From positions 407 to 64,406 of the forward strand of contig NZ_MKIN01000024.1 in the NCBI RefSeq assembly GCF_001938985.1: a stretch of DNA of 64,000 bases, written 5' to 3'. The position numbers and the translations under genes are program-made. The DNA comes from Gillisella taibaishanensis. Its GTDB lineage: Bacteria; Pseudomonadota; Alphaproteobacteria; Rhizobiales; Rhizobiaceae. A model generated the notes under the pieces. The model did not search any database and was not told where the DNA came from. It saw only the letters and a list, made by a program, of their open reading frames with translations. Shown one piece after another: positions 1 through 9,063 of the stretch (positions within the stretch are counted from its first letter, which is position 1; each line of letters begins with the position of its first letter).

Positions 1-120
1 AACGTCACGGTTCAGGTTGAGCTGATCGTTCCGATCGCGATGGAAGAAAAGCTGCGCTTCGCTATCCGCGAAGGCGGCCGTACCGTCGGCGCCGGCATCG
101 TAGCGTCGATCATCGAGTAA
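1..120 (+). CDS. tuf: Elongation factor Tu, C-terminal end (partial)
   Basis: The window opens in frame inside EF-Tu; the 39 visible residues end in [17 protein letters not shown], the standard C-terminus of domain 3 of bacterial EF-Tu, followed by TAA. EF-Tu delivers aminoacyl-tRNA to the ribosome as a GTP complex. Its position directly before rpsJ is the usual str/S10 junction of alphaproteobacteria, so this is probably the copy that follows rpsL, rpsG and fusA. The 5' part lies outside the window. A strong terminator follows about 105 bases downstream. Confidence 0.95.
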   Translation, partial: NVTVQVELIVPIAMEEKLRFAIREGGRTVGAGIVASIIE

Positions 121-223
121 TGATCGATGCGTCGGTAGCGAAAGCTGCCGACGCTCGCTGAGAGGTCCGGACGGTGCCAAGGTACGGTTCGGACATGGCG
201 ACTTTGACGTCCTGCACAGATAA

Positions 224-256
224 AGGGCGCGGCACAACTGCCGCGCCTCTTTATTT
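224..256 (+). terminator. Rho-independent terminator after tuf
   Basis: A 9-bp GC-rich stem (226-234 pairing with 239-247) closes a CAAC loop and is followed by a T-rich tract (TCTTTATTTT). It should end the str operon transcript, which separates tuf from the S10 operon. Confidence 0.85.
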
Positions 257-267
257 TCGGGAATCAG

Positions 268-296
268 TTGACGAAAAGACGGGGACGTTGTATGCC
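268..296 (+). promoter_or_regulatory. Candidate sigma-70 promoter for the S10 operon
   Basis: TTGACG (268-273), a 17-base spacer and TATGCC (291-296) lie just after the tuf terminator. This is a good match to the housekeeping consensus at the expected place. Transcription would begin near 303 and give a leader of about 220 nt before rpsJ. The 401-base gap 121-521 otherwise holds the tuf terminator and the hairpin at 404-438; I see no gene in it. Confidence 0.55.
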
Positions 297-403
297 CCCG
301 CCACGAACAAGGAAGCGCGGCGCATCGCCACCCTTTCCTTTGGCTCTGCTGAATATGCCGGTCCTGTCTGGGCCGCGCTGGTAGGGCCCCTGATGCAGTA
401 AGG

Positions 404-438
404 TGACAGAGACAGACCATTGGTCTCTGTGATTTTTG
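404..438 (+). terminator. Terminator/attenuator-like hairpin in rpsJ leader
   Basis: ACAGAGAC (406-413) pairs with GTCTCTGT (423-430), and an alternative inner stem AGACC/GGTCT (414-418/422-426) competes for part of it. A T5 run follows (433-437). It lies downstream of the candidate promoter and about 85 bases before rpsJ, so it could act as a transcription attenuator of the S10 operon. Leader control by a ribosomal protein is known for S10 operons in other bacteria, but this sequence has not been tested. Confidence 0.55.
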
Positions 439-521
439 ACAATACGGGGCCGGCCAGAAATTGGTAATTCACTGTCTTTGCGCGAGCAAGACGTTAAGAA
501 AAACGAATAAGGACAAGTCGA

Positions 522-830
522 ATGAACGGCCAGAATATCCGTATCCGCCTGAAGGCGTTTGATCACCGGGTTCTCGATGCCTCCACGCGCGAAATCGTGC
601 AGACGGCAAAGCGTACCGGTGCAAGCGTCCGCGGCCCGGTTCCGCTCCCGACCCGTATTGAAAAATTCACCGTCAACCGTTCGCCTCACGTCGACAAGAA
701 GAGCCGCGAACAGTTTGAAATGCGCACCCACAAGCGTCTGCTGGACATCGTTGATCCGACCCCGCAGACCGTCGACGCTCTTATGAAGCTCGACCTGGCT
801 GCCGGCGTAGACGTCGAAATCAAGCTTTAA
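522..830 (+). CDS. rpsJ: 30S ribosomal protein S10
   Basis: S10 is a 30S head protein that also acts in transcription antitermination with NusB. The 102-residue product starts [19 protein letters not shown] and contains [25 protein letters not shown] pattern elements ([17 protein letters not shown]) typical of S10. The ATG follows AAGGA at about 9 bases. It is the first gene of the S10 operon, and a 171-base structured gap separates it from rplC. Confidence 0.97.
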   Translation: MNGQNIRIRLKAFDHRVLDASTREIVQTAKRTGASVRGPVPLPTRIEKFTVNRSPHVDKKSREQFEMRTHKRLLDIVDPTPQTVDALMKLDLAAGVDVEIKL

Positions 831-956
831 AAACCAATTCCGGCGAGAGCCGAAATAACAAGGAAGGTACGTGGCAAGACCTGCCAACGACTTCTCGAAA
901 CGGGAAACCTAAAGGTCCGGAAGGGCTGGAATGGAATCCTTAAACAAAGAGGCGGG

Positions 957-980
957 CAAGTGCTGCAAAGCACTTGTTTT
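957..980 (+). terminator. Hairpin plus T-run between rpsJ and rplC
   Basis: CAAGTGCT (957-964) pairs perfectly with AGCACTTG (969-976) across a GCAA tetraloop and is followed by TTTT (977-980). The structure looks like a short intrinsic terminator placed 22 bases before rplC. Because the operon must be transcribed through, it may be an attenuator or an RNA-processing/translation control element. Confidence 0.55.
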
Positions 981-1001
981 ACTCTCAAGAGGAATGAACC
1001 G

Positions 1002-1643
1002 ATGCGTTCAGGTGTGATTGCACAGAAAGTGGGAATGACCCGGGTCTATAATGACGCCGGCGAGCATGTCCCGGTAACAGTACTACGCTTGGATAACTGC
1101 CAGGTCCTGGCTCAGCGGACTGTCGACAAGCACGGCTACACTGCCGTTCAGCTCGGCGCCGGCCAGGCCAAGGTCAAGAACACGTCCAAGGCTATGCGCG
1201 GCAATTTCGCCGCTGCAAACGTCGAGCCCAAGGCTAAGCTCGTCGAATTTCGCGTTTCCGAAGATCAGCTGATGGATGTCGGCTCCGAGCTGAAGGCTGG
1301 CCATTTTGCTGCCGGCCAGCTGGTCGACGTTACCGGTACCACGATCGGTAAGGGTTTCGCCGGTGCCATGAAGCGTCATAACTTCGGTGGTCTGCGTGCA
1401 ACCCACGGCGTGTCCGTTTCGCACCGTTCGCACGGTTCGACCGGCTCCAACCAGGATCCTGGTAAGGTCTGGAAGGGCAAGCGCATGGCTGGTCACATGG
1501 GCCAGACCCGCGTCACCACCCAGAATCTGGAAGTCGTTTCGACCGATGAAGATCGCGGTCTGATCCTTGTGAAGGGCGCTGTGCCCGGTTCCAAGGGTTC
1601 CTGGATCATCGTGCGCGACGCCGTCAAGTCGGCAGCGAAGTAA
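1002..1643 (+). CDS. rplC: 50S ribosomal protein L3
   Basis: L3 binds 23S rRNA early in 50S assembly and reaches toward the peptidyl-transferase centre. The product is 213 residues and carries the conserved core [15 protein letters not shown] and [14 protein letters not shown] longer frame opens at 960 with GTG, but that start lies in the hairpin at 957-976. The ATG at 1002 has AAGAGGA 9 bases upstream and gives the usual N-terminus [15 protein letters not shown], so I use it. rplD follows after 12 bases. Confidence 0.96.
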   Translation: MRSGVIAQKVGMTRVYNDAGEHVPVTVLRLDNCQVLAQRTVDKHGYTAVQLGAGQAKVKNTSKAMRGNFAAANVEPKAKLVEFRVSEDQLMDVGSELKAGHFAAGQLVDVTGTTIGKGFAGAMKRHNFGGLRATHGVSVSHRSHGSTGSNQDPGKVWKGKRMAGHMGQTRVTTQNLEVVSTDEDRGLILVKGAVPGSKGSWIIVRDAVKSAAK

Positions 1644-1655
1644 GGGAGCCAAACC

Positions 1656-2276
1656 ATGGAACTCAACGTCAAGACCCTCGAGGGGAAGGATGCCGGTAAG
1701 GTTTCCCTGTCCGACGCCATCTTCGGCCTCGAACCCCGTGAAGATATCATTGCTCGCATGATTCGTTGGCAGCTCGCCAAGAAGCAGCAGGGCACCCACA
1801 AGACCAAGACCCGTGCCGAAGTATCGCGCACCGGTGCCAAGATGTACAAGCAGAAGGGTACGGGCCGCGCTCGTCACCATTCGGCTCGCGCTCCGCAGTT
1901 CCGCGGCGGCGGCAAGGCCCACGGCCCAGTCGTTCGCAGCCATGAGCATGACCTTCCCAAGAAGGTTCGCGCGCTGGCTCTGCGTCACGCTCTCTCGGCA
2001 AAGTTCAAGGCTGACGAACTGATCATCGTCGATCAGCTGGTCGCTTCCGAAGCCAAGACCAAGGGCGCCATCGGCGTGTTCGAAGCTCTCGGGCTGGTGA
2101 ATGCGCTGGTTATCGGTGGTGCCGAACTCGACACCAATTTCAAGCTCGCTGCCCAGAACGTCCCGAATATCGATGTTCTTCCGGTTCAGGGCATCAACGT
2201 TTACGACATCCTGCGTCGCGGCAAGCTCGTGCTTTCCAAGGCTGCGGTTGAAGCTCTGGAGGAGCGGTTCAAATGA
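1656..2276 (+). CDS. rplD: 50S ribosomal protein L4
   Basis: L4 lines the exit tunnel of the 50S subunit; in Escherichia coli it also autoregulates the S10 operon. The 206-residue product has the extended tunnel-loop signature [24 protein letters not shown] (in part: [10 protein letters not shown]) and the usual C-terminal [20 protein letters not shown] region (in part: [12 protein letters not shown]). The ATG is preceded by AGGGAG. Its stop overlaps the rplW start by 4 bases (ATGA), which suggests translational coupling. Confidence 0.97.
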   Translation: MELNVKTLEGKDAGKVSLSDAIFGLEPREDIIARMIRWQLAKKQQGTHKTKTRAEVSRTGAKMYKQKGTGRARHHSARAPQFRGGGKAHGPVVRSHEHDLPKKVRALALRHALSAKFKADELIIVDQLVASEAKTKGAIGVFEALGLVNALVIGGAELDTNFKLAAQNVPNIDVLPVQGINVYDILRRGKLVLSKAAVEALEERFK

Positions 2277-2566
2277 CTGATCTTCGCCACTACGACGTGA
2301 TCGTCTCCCCGTCGATCACTGAAAAGTCCACGCTGGTTTCCGATTTCAACCAGGTGGTCTTCAACGTCGCCCGCACCGCTTCCAAGCCTGAAATCAAGGC
2401 TGCTGTCGAAGCGCTGTTCGGTGTCAAGGTCACGGCCGTGAACACGCTGCTCCGCAAGGGCAAGACTAAGCGTTTCCGCGGTTTCGCCGGTAAGCAGAAG
2501 GACGTGAAGAAGGCGATCGTTACGCTCGCCGAGGGTCAGTCCATCGACGTCTCCACCGGTCTCTGA
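2273..2566 (+). CDS. rplW: 50S ribosomal protein L23
   Basis: L23 sits at the tunnel exit and docks trigger factor and SRP. The 97-residue product shows [28 protein letters not shown] and a C-terminal [12 protein letters not shown], all standard for L23. The ATG overlaps the stop of rplD. The next gene, rplB, begins 11 bases after its TGA. Confidence 0.97.
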   Translation: MTDLRHYDVIVSPSITEKSTLVSDFNQVVFNVARTASKPEIKAAVEALFGVKVTAVNTLLRKGKTKRFRGFAGKQKDVKKAIVTLAEGQSIDVSTGL

Positions 2567-2577
2567 GGAACAGAAAA

Positions 2578-3414
2578 ATGGCATTGAAAAGTTTCAATCC
2601 GACGACCCCGAGCCAGCGCCAGCTGGTCATCGTTGACCGGTCGGGCCTCTACAAGGGCAAGCCTGTCAAGTCGCTGACCGAGGGTCTGTCTTCGAAGGGC
2701 GGCCGCAACAACCTCGGCCGTATCACCGTTCGCTTTCAGGGCGGCGGTCACAAGCGCACCTATCGTCTGGTGGATTTCAAGCGTCGCAAGTTCGACGTAG
2801 AAGGCACTGTCGAGCGTCTGGAATACGACCCGAACCGCACCGCGTTCATCGCGTTGATCACCTATGCCGATGGCGAGCAGGCCTATATCCTGGCACCGCA
2901 GCGTCTTGCTGCTGGTGACAAGGTCATCGCTTCCAGCAAGGCCGTCGACGTAAAGCCCGGCAACGCTATGCCGCTGCAGTACGTTCCGGTTGGTTCGATC
3001 GTTCACAATGTCGAGCTGAAGCCCGGTAAGGGCGGTCAGGTCGCTCGTTCGGCTGGTGCTTACGTTCAGCTGGTCGGCCGTGATGCCGGCATGGCGATCC
3101 TGCGTCTTAGCTCTGGCGAACAGCGCCTGGTGCACGGCTCGTGCCTTGCAACGGTTGGCGCCGTATCCAACGCCGATCACGGCAACATCAACGACGGCAA
3201 GGCCGGTCGTTCTCGCTGGCGTGGTAAGAAGCCGCATGTTCGCGGTGTCGTCATGAACCCTGTTGACCACCCGCACGGCGGTGGTGAAGGCCGCACTTCC
3301 GGTGGCCGTCACCCGGTTTCCCCTTGGGGCAAGCCGACCAAGGGCAAGCGCACGCGTTCGAACAAGTCTACCGACAAGTTCATCATGCGCTCCCGCCACC
3401 AGAAGAAGAAGTAA
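2578..3414 (+). CDS. rplB: 50S ribosomal protein L2
   Basis: L2 is a 23S rRNA-binding protein needed for subunit association and peptidyl-transferase activity. The product has 278 residues, the usual length, with the OB-fold and SH3-like domains. The [20 protein letters not shown] segment carries the conserved histidine near the catalytic centre. A GGAAC-type site precedes the ATG. rpsS follows 15 bases downstream. Confidence 0.97.
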   Translation: MALKSFNPTTPSQRQLVIVDRSGLYKGKPVKSLTEGLSSKGGRNNLGRITVRFQGGGHKRTYRLVDFKRRKFDVEGTVERLEYDPNRTAFIALITYADGEQAYILAPQRLAAGDKVIASSKAVDVKPGNAMPLQYVPVGSIVHNVELKPGKGGQVARSAGAYVQLVGRDAGMAILRLSSGEQRLVHGSCLATVGAVSNADHGNINDGKAGRSRWRGKKPHVRGVVMNPVDHPHGGGEGRTSGGRHPVSPWGKPTKGKRTRSNKSTDKFIMRSRHQKKK

Positions 3415-3429
3415 GAGAGGTAGTCAGAG

Positions 3430-3708
3430 ATGGCTCGTTCAGTATGGAAAGGCCCCTTCGTTGACGGCTACCTTCTTAAGAAGGCTGAGAAGGTTCGCGA
3501 AAGCGGTCGTAGCGAAGTGATCAAGATGTGGACCCGCCGGTCCACCATCTTGCCGCAGTTTGTCGGTTTGACGTTCGGCGTCTACAACGGCAGCAAGCAT
3601 ATCCCGGTCAGCGTCAACGAAGACATGGTTGGCCATAAATTCGGTGAATTCGCTCCCACCCGGACCTATTACGGTCACGGTGCGGACAAGAAGGCGAAGA
3701 GGAAGTAA
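3430..3708 (+). CDS. rpsS: 30S ribosomal protein S19
   Basis: S19 forms a complex with S13 in the 30S head near the A and P sites. The 92-residue product has [16 protein letters not shown] at the start and HNG-type and [16 protein letters not shown] elements at the end. AGAGAG precedes the ATG. rplV begins 2 bases after the stop codon. Confidence 0.97.
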   Translation: MARSVWKGPFVDGYLLKKAEKVRESGRSEVIKMWTRRSTILPQFVGLTFGVYNGSKHIPVSVNEDMVGHKFGEFAPTRTYYGHGADKKAKRK

Positions 3709-3710
3709 CG

Positions 3711-4100
3711 ATGGGCAAGGCAAAAGCCGAACGCCGGCTGAAGGATAACGAGGCGCAGGCCGTTGCGCGCACGCTCCGCGTCAGCCCTCAGAAGCTCAAC
3801 CTGGTTGCAGCTTTGATCCGTGGCAAGAAGGTCGACCGCGCTCTGGCCGACCTGACCTTCTCGCGCAAGCGCATCGCCGATACCGTCAAGAAGACGCTGG
3901 AATCTGCAATCGCTAACGCCGAGAACAACCACGACCTCGACGTCGATCAGCTGATCGTCGCTGAGGCCTATGTTGGCAAGTCGATCACCATGAAGCGTTT
4001 CCACGCTCGTGGCCGCGGCCGCGCATCGCGCATCGAAAAGCCGTTCTCGCACCTCACGATCGTCGTGCGCGAAGTCGAAGCCAATGGGGAGGCCGCATAA
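3711..4100 (+). CDS. rplV: 50S ribosomal protein L22
   Basis: L22 has a long beta-hairpin that lines the exit tunnel. The 129-residue product contains [19 protein letters not shown] and the hairpin segment [20 protein letters not shown] (shown in parts: [17 protein letters not shown]). Its TAA shares one base with the rpsC start (TAATG), so the two are probably coupled. Confidence 0.97.
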   Translation: MGKAKAERRLKDNEAQAVARTLRVSPQKLNLVAALIRGKKVDRALADLTFSRKRIADTVKKTLESAIANAENNHDLDVDQLIVAEAYVGKSITMKRFHARGRGRASRIEKPFSHLTIVVREVEANGEAA

Positions 4101-4813
4101 TGGGTCAGAAAATCAATCCAATCGGTTTCCGCCTGGGCATTAACAGGACTTGGGATAGCCGTTGGTTCGCCGACAACGCCGAATACAGTCAGCTTCTTCA
4201 TGAAGACCTGAAGATTCGTGCCTATCTGATGACCGAGCTGAAGCAGGCTGGCATCGCTAAGGTGGTCATCGAGCGTCCGCACAAGAAGTGCCGCGTCACG
4301 ATCCACTCGGCTCGTCCGGGCCTGATCATCGGCAAGAAGGGTGCGGACATCGAAAAGCTTCGCAAGAAGCTTTCCGAAATGACCAATTCCGAAACGCACC
4401 TCAACATTGTTGAAGTGCGCAAGCCGGAAGTTGACGCCACGCTGGTTGCTCAGGGCATTGCCCAGCAGCTCGAGCGCCGTATCGCTTTCCGCCGCGCCAT
4501 GAAGCGTGCCGTTCAGTCTGCCATGCGTCTGGGTGCCGAAGGCATCAAGATCACCTGCGCAGGCCGTCTCGGCGGTGCTGAAATTGCCCGTACGGAATGG
4601 TACCGCGAAGGTCGCGTGCCGCTTCACACCCTGCGTGCTGATATCGATTACGGTACGGCCGAAGCCGAAACCGCTTACGGTATCTGCGGCATCAAGGTTT
4701 GGATCTTCAAGGGCGAAATCCTTGAGCACGATCCGATGGCCTCGGAACGCCGGGCGCTGGAAAGTGACGCACAGGGCGGCAACAACAACAACCGTCGTCG
4801 CGAGAACGCCTGA
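4100..4813 (+). CDS. rpsC: 30S ribosomal protein S3
   Basis: S3 lines the mRNA entry site of the 30S subunit. The 237-residue product has the type II KH domain with the GxxG loop in [12 protein letters not shown] and the C-terminal domain with [19 protein letters not shown]. The start overlaps the rplV stop by one base. The tail is rich in Asn and Arg, as in other alphaproteobacteria. rplP follows after 37 bases. Confidence 0.97.
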   Translation: MGQKINPIGFRLGINRTWDSRWFADNAEYSQLLHEDLKIRAYLMTELKQAGIAKVVIERPHKKCRVTIHSARPGLIIGKKGADIEKLRKKLSEMTNSETHLNIVEVRKPEVDATLVAQGIAQQLERRIAFRRAMKRAVQSAMRLGAEGIKITCAGRLGGAEIARTEWYREGRVPLHTLRADIDYGTAEAETAYGICGIKVWIFKGEILEHDPMASERRALESDAQGGNNNNRRRENA

Positions 4814-4850
4814 TTAGGCGCGCTCGGAGAAAAGTTCGGAGAATAGATAA

Positions 4851-5264
4851 ATGTTGCAGCCAAAGCGTACCAAGTACCGCAAGCAGTTCAAGGGTCGCAT
4901 CAAGGGTGTGGCCAAGGGCGGTTTCGACCTGGCTTTCGGCGAGTTCGGCTTGAAGGCTCTCGAGCCTAACCGCGTCAATGCACGCGAGATCGAAGCGGCC
5001 CGCCGCGCGATCACGCGCTACATGAAGCGCGCAGGTCGCGTGTGGATCCGGGTATTCCCTGATGTGCCGGTCACGGCAAAGCCTACCGAAGTCCGTATGG
5101 GTAAGGGTAAGGGCTCTGTTGAATACTGGGCATGCAAGGTCAAGCCCGGCCGTATGATGTTCGAGATCGACGGTGTGTCCGAGGAAATCGCCCGCGAGGC
5201 GCTGCGTCTCGGCTCGGCCAAGCTCTCGGTAAAAACGCGCTTCGTACAGCGCATTGCAGAGTGA
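4851..5264 (+). CDS. rplP: 50S ribosomal protein L16
   Basis: L16 helps position A-site tRNA in the 50S subunit. The 137-residue product starts [19 protein letters not shown] and contains [19 protein letters not shown], the family signature including the arginine hydroxylated in some bacteria. The ATG at 4851 is preceded by GGAGAA. The stop lies 10 bases before rpmC. Confidence 0.97.
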   Translation: MLQPKRTKYRKQFKGRIKGVAKGGFDLAFGEFGLKALEPNRVNAREIEAARRAITRYMKRAGRVWIRVFPDVPVTAKPTEVRMGKGKGSVEYWACKVKPGRMMFEIDGVSEEIAREALRLGSAKLSVKTRFVQRIAE

Positions 5265-5274
5265 GGATCAAGCC

Positions 5275-5475
5275 ATGAAAGCCGCAGATATCCGCGCCAT
5301 GAGCGCTGATCAGTTGAAGGACGAGTTGGGCAGCCTGAAGAAGGAGCAGTTTAACCTGCGCTTCCAGAAGGCAACTGGCCAGCTTGAAAAGTCCTCGCGC
5401 ATCAACGAAGTCCGCAAGGACATCGCCCGCGTGAAAACCATTGCCCGCCAGAAGGCGGCAGAAGCCAAGGCCTAA
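5275..5475 (+). CDS. rpmC: 50S ribosomal protein L29
   Basis: L29 sits beside L23 at the tunnel exit. The product from the ATG at 5275 is 66 residues, [19 protein letters not shown], with a two-helix coiled hairpin and the [10 protein letters not shown] motif. A longer frame opens at 5254 with TTG inside rplP; it would add seven unconserved residues. GAGGA lies 8 bases before 5275, so this start is preferred. Confidence 0.96.
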   Translation: MKAADIRAMSADQLKDELGSLKKEQFNLRFQKATGQLEKSSRINEVRKDIARVKTIARQKAAEAKA

Positions 5476-5490
5476 AGGACCAGAAGAATA

Positions 5491-5727
5491 ATGCCGAAAC
5501 GCATTCTGCAGGGCGTCGTGGTCAGCGACAAGAACGAGAAGACGATTGTGGTCCGGGTTGAGCGTCGATTCGCTCACCCGCTGCTCCAGAAGACCGTTCG
5601 TCGTTCGAAGAAGTACAAGGCTCACGACGAGAACAATCAATACAAGGTCGGCGATGTCGTTTCCATCGAGGAATGCGCACCGATCTCCAAGGACAAGTGC
5701 TGGACGGTTATCACCGCCCAGGCTTAA
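5491..5727 (+). CDS. rpsQ: 30S ribosomal protein S17
   Basis: S17 is a primary 16S rRNA-binding protein with an OB fold. The 78-residue product has [20 protein letters not shown] and the [15 protein letters not shown] motif. It is the last gene of the S10 operon in the classical arrangement; a 231-base gap with a terminator-like hairpin separates it from rplN. Confidence 0.97.
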   Translation: MPKRILQGVVVSDKNEKTIVVRVERRFAHPLLQKTVRRSKKYKAHDENNQYKVGDVVSIEECAPISKDKCWTVITAQA

Positions 5728-5794
5728 TTTGCAGAGAATTGGGCAAGGCCACTTGCGCCTTTCCCAAAAATCTGTAGAAGCACCGCAACGGCGC

Positions 5795-5823
5795 AGGAAC
5801 GCTCCTTCGAGAGCGTTCTTTTG
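5795..5823 (+). terminator. Terminator-like hairpin between rpsQ and rplN
   Basis: GAACGCTC (5797-5804) pairs with GAGCGTTC (5811-5818) across a 6-base loop, followed by TTTT up to 5822. It marks the S10/spc boundary, which is an operon boundary in Escherichia coli, so partial termination here is plausible. Confidence 0.65.
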
Positions 5824-5903
5824 CTTTGAGCGCAGGGAAGGTCCTTTTGAGGAAACCACCTTTGCAAGATCCTCCTCCGCTCGACATTGATAAAGATCCA
5901 TAA

Positions 5904-5936
5904 GCCGGAATAGGGGGCGTAGCCCAACCGTTCCGG
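5904..5936 (+). promoter_or_regulatory. Structured leader just before rplN
   Basis: CCGGAA (5905-5910) and TTCCGG (5931-5936) can pair, enclosing an inner GGGC-GTA-GCCC hairpin (5915-5925). The element ends 22 bases before the rplN start. It could bind a ribosomal protein or tune rplN translation; no known motif was recognised. Confidence 0.35.
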
Positions 5937-5958
5937 TATAACGAGAAGGCGACCTGAC

Positions 5959-6327
5959 ATGATTCAGATGCAGACTAACCTCGACGTTGCCGATAATTCC
6001 GGCGCGCGTCGTGTCATGTGCATCAAAGTGCTGGGCGGTTCTAAGCGCAAGTATGCTTCGGTCGGCGACATTATCGTCGTTTCGATCAAGGAAGCTATTC
6101 CGCGCGGCCGCGTGAAGAAGGGTGATGTGATGAAGGCCGTGGTGGTTCGTACCGCCAAGGACATCCGTCGCGCCGACGGCAGCGTCATCCGCTTCGATAA
6201 CAACGCAGCAGTTCTTATCGACAATAAGAAAGAGCCAATCGGCAGCCGTATCTTCGGACCGGTTCCGCGCGAACTTCGCGCCAAGAACCACATGAAGATC
6301 ATCTCGCTGGCTCCTGAAGTTCTTTAA
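5959..6327 (+). CDS. rplN: 50S ribosomal protein L14
   Basis: L14 forms part of an intersubunit bridge and binds L19. The 122-residue product starts [21 protein letters not shown] and ends [13 protein letters not shown], as in the family. GAAGGCGACCTGAC precedes the ATG. It heads the spc block, and rplX follows after 15 bases. Confidence 0.97.
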   Translation: MIQMQTNLDVADNSGARRVMCIKVLGGSKRKYASVGDIIVVSIKEAIPRGRVKKGDVMKAVVVRTAKDIRRADGSVIRFDNNAAVLIDNKKEPIGSRIFGPVPRELRAKNHMKIISLAPEVL

Positions 6328-6342
6328 GGGGAGCGATTCATT

Positions 6343-6651
6343 ATGCAAAAGATTCGTAAGGGCGACAAGGTTGTCGTACTCACCGGTAAGGACAAGGGCC
6401 AGGCTGGCGAAGTTCTCCAGGTTATGCCGAAGGAAGACCGTGCGGTCGTTCGGGGCATCAACGTCGTGAAGCGCCATCAGCGTCAGACGCAGACCCAGGA
6501 AGCTGGCATCATCAGCAAGGAAGCTTCGATCCATTTGTCCAACCTCTCGATCATCGACGCAGACGGCAAGCCGACTCGCGTTGGTTTCAAGGTTGTGGAT
6601 GGCAAGAAGGTTCGTTTCGCCAAGCGTTCGGGAGATGTGATCGATGGCTGA
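6343..6651 (+). CDS. rplX: 50S ribosomal protein L24
   Basis: L24 initiates 50S assembly at the 5' end of 23S rRNA. The 102-residue product has the KOW motif near the N-terminus ([19 protein letters not shown]) and [11 protein letters not shown]. It overlaps rplE by 8 bases, which supports translational coupling. Confidence 0.97.
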   Translation: MQKIRKGDKVVVLTGKDKGQAGEVLQVMPKEDRAVVRGINVVKRHQRQTQTQEAGIISKEASIHLSNLSIIDADGKPTRVGFKVVDGKKVRFAKRSGDVIDG

Positions 6652-7201
6652 GTCCAAGTATGAGCCACGGCTCAAGACCGAATATGTAAACCGCATTCGT
6701 CAGGCACTGCGCGAGCAGTTTTCCTACGCCAACGAAATGCAGATCCCGAAGCTCGAGAAGATCGTCATCAACATGGGCGTGGGTGAGGCAACTGCCGACT
6801 CCAAGAAGCCCACCGTTGCTGCTGCCGATCTCGCTGCGATCGCTGGCCAGAAGCCGGTTATCACTCGTGCTCGTAACTCCATCGCCGGCTTCAAGGTCCG
6901 CGAAGGCATGCCGATCGGCGCAAAGGTTACCCTGCGCGGCGCTCGCATGTATGAGTTCCTGGATCGTCTTATCCATATCGCGCTTCCGCGCGTTCGCGAC
7001 TTCCGGGGCCTGAACCCGAAGAGCTTTGACGGCCGTGGCAACTTCGCCATGGGCATCAAGGAGCACATTGTGTTCCCTGAGATCAACTACGATAAGGTTG
7101 ATCAGATGTGGGGCATGGACATCATCGTTTGCACGACGGCACCAACGGATGACGAAGCACGCGCTCTTTTGAAAGAGTTCAGCTTCCCCTTCCGTCAATA
7201 A
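6644..7201 (+). CDS. rplE: 50S ribosomal protein L5
   Basis: L5 binds 5S rRNA and contacts P-site tRNA. The 185-residue product has [34 protein letters not shown] and the C-terminal [19 protein letters not shown]. The ATG lies inside the end of rplX. The gene is followed by rpsN after 33 bases. Confidence 0.97.
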   Translation: MAESKYEPRLKTEYVNRIRQALREQFSYANEMQIPKLEKIVINMGVGEATADSKKPTVAAADLAAIAGQKPVITRARNSIAGFKVREGMPIGAKVTLRGARMYEFLDRLIHIALPRVRDFRGLNPKSFDGRGNFAMGIKEHIVFPEINYDKVDQMWGMDIIVCTTAPTDDEARALLKEFSFPFRQ

Positions 7202-7234
7202 CCGTAACGACGAGCGTAGAAGAGGAACTTCCAT

Positions 7235-7540
7235 ATGGCGAAGACCAGCGCAGTTGAAAAGAACAAGCGCCGCCGAAAGACAGTTGCCCAGCAGTCGGCC
7301 AAGCGCGCCGAGCTGAAGGCAATCATCATGAACCAGTCCATGTCCATCGAGGACCGGTTCAAGGCAACCCTGAAGCTGGCAGAAATGCCGCGCGATGGCT
7401 CCAAGACCCGCATTCGCAACCGTTGCGAAGTCACCGGCCGTCCGCGCGCTTTCTATCGCAAGCTCAAGATGTCGCGTATCGCGCTTCGTGAGCTGGGCAA
7501 TTCCGGCAAGGTGCCGGGCATTGTTAAGTCGAGCTGGTAA
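7235..7540 (+). CDS. rpsN: 30S ribosomal protein S14 (zinc-independent long form)
   Basis: S14 is a late-assembling protein of the 30S head. The 101-residue length and the single cysteine in [19 protein letters not shown] show the long C-minus form that does not bind zinc. GAGGAA lies upstream of the ATG. rpsH begins 12 bases after the stop. Confidence 0.97.
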   Translation: MAKTSAVEKNKRRRKTVAQQSAKRAELKAIIMNQSMSIEDRFKATLKLAEMPRDGSKTRIRNRCEVTGRPRAFYRKLKMSRIALRELGNSGKVPGIVKSSW

Positions 7541-7552
7541 GGAGACGGGCAA

Positions 7553-7951
7553 ATGACGATGACTGATCCGTTGGGCGATATGCTCACCCGTATCCGGAAT
7601 GGCGCTGCCCGCCGCAAGGCTTCGGTAGTTACTCCGGCTTCCAAGCTGCGCGCACGCGTTCTGGATGTCCTGCAGGCTGAAGGCTACATCCGTGGCTATT
7701 CGGAAATCGATCATGGGAACGGCAAGGCCGAGATCACGATCGAGCTGAAATATTACGAAGGCGCGTCGGTGATCCGTGAGATCGGCCGCGTGTCCAAGCC
7801 GGGCCGCCGAGTTTATGTCTCGGTTAAGTCCATTCCGCAGGTCGCGAACGGCCTCGGCATTACCATCCTTTCGACTCCGAAGGGCGTAATGGCCGATCAC
7901 CAGGCTCGCGAACAGAATGTTGGTGGCGAGGTTCTCTGCTCTGTCTTCTAA
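7553..7951 (+). CDS. rpsH: 30S ribosomal protein S8
   Basis: S8 is a primary binder of the central domain of 16S rRNA and, in Escherichia coli, the autorepressor of the spc operon. The 132-residue product has [15 protein letters not shown] near the start and [19 protein letters not shown], with GGEVLCSVF at the end. AAGGAGA precedes the ATG. A second in-frame ATG two codons later is possible. Confidence 0.97.
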   Translation: MTMTDPLGDMLTRIRNGAARRKASVVTPASKLRARVLDVLQAEGYIRGYSEIDHGNGKAEITIELKYYEGASVIREIGRVSKPGRRVYVSVKSIPQVANGLGITILSTPKGVMADHQAREQNVGGEVLCSVF

Positions 7952-7993
7952 GACAGCGCAGAGATCTCCCTAGCGAACAGACAGGATAATCAC

Positions 7994-8527
7994 ATGTCTC
8001 GTATCGGTAAAAAGCCCGTTCAGGTTCCTGCAGGGATTACGGCCTCGGTTGATGGCCAAAAAGTAACTGCCAAGGGCCCTAAGGGCGAACTTTTCTTCGT
8101 CGCCAATGACGAAATCTCTGTCGCGCTTGAAGACAACGCTATTGTCGTCAAGCCGGCAAACAACTCCAAGGATGCTCGTTCGAAGTGGGGCATGTCCCGC
8201 ACGATGATCGAAAACATCCTGAAGGGTGTTAAGGACGGCTACGAGCGCAAGCTCGAAATCAACGGCGTTGGTTACCGCGCGTCGCTGCAGGGCAAGAACC
8301 TGCAGCTGGCTCTCGGCTTCTCCCACGACGTTGTGTATGAGCCGCCGCAGGGCATCACTATCGCCGTTCCGAAGCCGACGGAAATCGTGGTTTCCGGGAT
8401 CAACAAGCAGCAGGTCGGTCAGGTCGCTGCCGAGATCCGCGAATACCGCGGCCCCGAGCCCTACAAGGGCAAGGGCGTCAAGTATGCCGAAGAGCGGATC
8501 GTCCGCAAAGAAGGCAAGAAGAAGTAA
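7994..8527 (+). CDS. rplF: 50S ribosomal protein L6
   Basis: L6 lies near the sarcin-ricin loop. The 177-residue product has two homologous alpha/beta domains and ends with [28 protein letters not shown] residues (core: PYKGKGVKY). It starts [15 protein letters not shown]. rplR follows after 12 bases. Confidence 0.97.
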   Translation: MSRIGKKPVQVPAGITASVDGQKVTAKGPKGELFFVANDEISVALEDNAIVVKPANNSKDARSKWGMSRTMIENILKGVKDGYERKLEINGVGYRASLQGKNLQLALGFSHDVVYEPPQGITIAVPKPTEIVVSGINKQQVGQVAAEIREYRGPEPYKGKGVKYAEERIVRKEGKKK

Positions 8528-8539
8528 GGAACGCGCGAA

Positions 8540-8902
8540 ATGGCAAGCAGAAAAGAAGCACTTGTACGTCGTGCCAACCGCGTACGACGTCAGATCAAGG
8601 CGGTGGCCAATGGCCGTCCGCGTCTGTCGGTACATCGCTCTTCGAAGAACATCTACGTCCAGGTCATCGACGACGTGGCCGGCCGCACACTGGCCGCCGC
8701 TTCGACGCTGGACGGCAGCCTGCGCTCTTCCCTGAAGACCGGCGCCGACACCGCAGCAGCTGCTGCGGTTGGCAAGCTGGTCGCCGAGCGCGCCGTTGCC
8801 GCTGGTGTCAAGGAAGTCGTGTTCGACCGTGGCGCCTTTATCTATCATGGCCGCATCAAGGCCCTGGCAGAAGCAGCCCGCGAAGGCGGTCTGTCCTTCT
8901 AA
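8540..8902 (+). CDS. rplR: 50S ribosomal protein L18
   Basis: L18 binds 5S rRNA together with L5. The 120-residue product has [20 protein letters not shown] and the C-terminal [25 protein letters not shown] pattern (core: [11 protein letters not shown]). AAGGAA precedes the ATG. A 161-base gap with a hairpin lies between it and rpsE. Confidence 0.97.
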   Translation: MASRKEALVRRANRVRRQIKAVANGRPRLSVHRSSKNIYVQVIDDVAGRTLAAASTLDGSLRSSLKTGADTAAAAAVGKLVAERAVAAGVKEVVFDRGAFIYHGRIKALAEAAREGGLSF

Positions 8903-8910
8903 TGAAATAG

Positions 8911-8940
8911 CCGCCCGGATGCGCAAGCGCCGGGCGGTTT
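8911..8940 (+). terminator. Terminator-like hairpin between rplR and rpsE
   Basis: CCGCCCGG (8911-8918) pairs with CCGGGCGG (8930-8937), followed by only TTT. The stem is strong but the T-run is short, so it is more likely an mRNA stability or processing structure or a weak attenuator than a full terminator. Confidence 0.4.
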
Positions 8941-9063
8941 CGCGGCTTTGCCGCACATGCCGGAAACGCTTTACCCTTGAGGGCATGACCCTTGAAGGGG
9001 CGGGGCGTTATTCAAGATTGTAATCTGCCGATTGCACCCGGAAAAGAAAAAAGGAAAAGGACA

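Noticed and set aside
264..887. Long minus-strand open frames opposite rpsJ and throughout the ribosomal cluster (for example 5140-6696)
   Set aside because: They lie antisense to well-conserved ribosomal genes with strong codon bias, have no ribosome binding sites and no recognised products.
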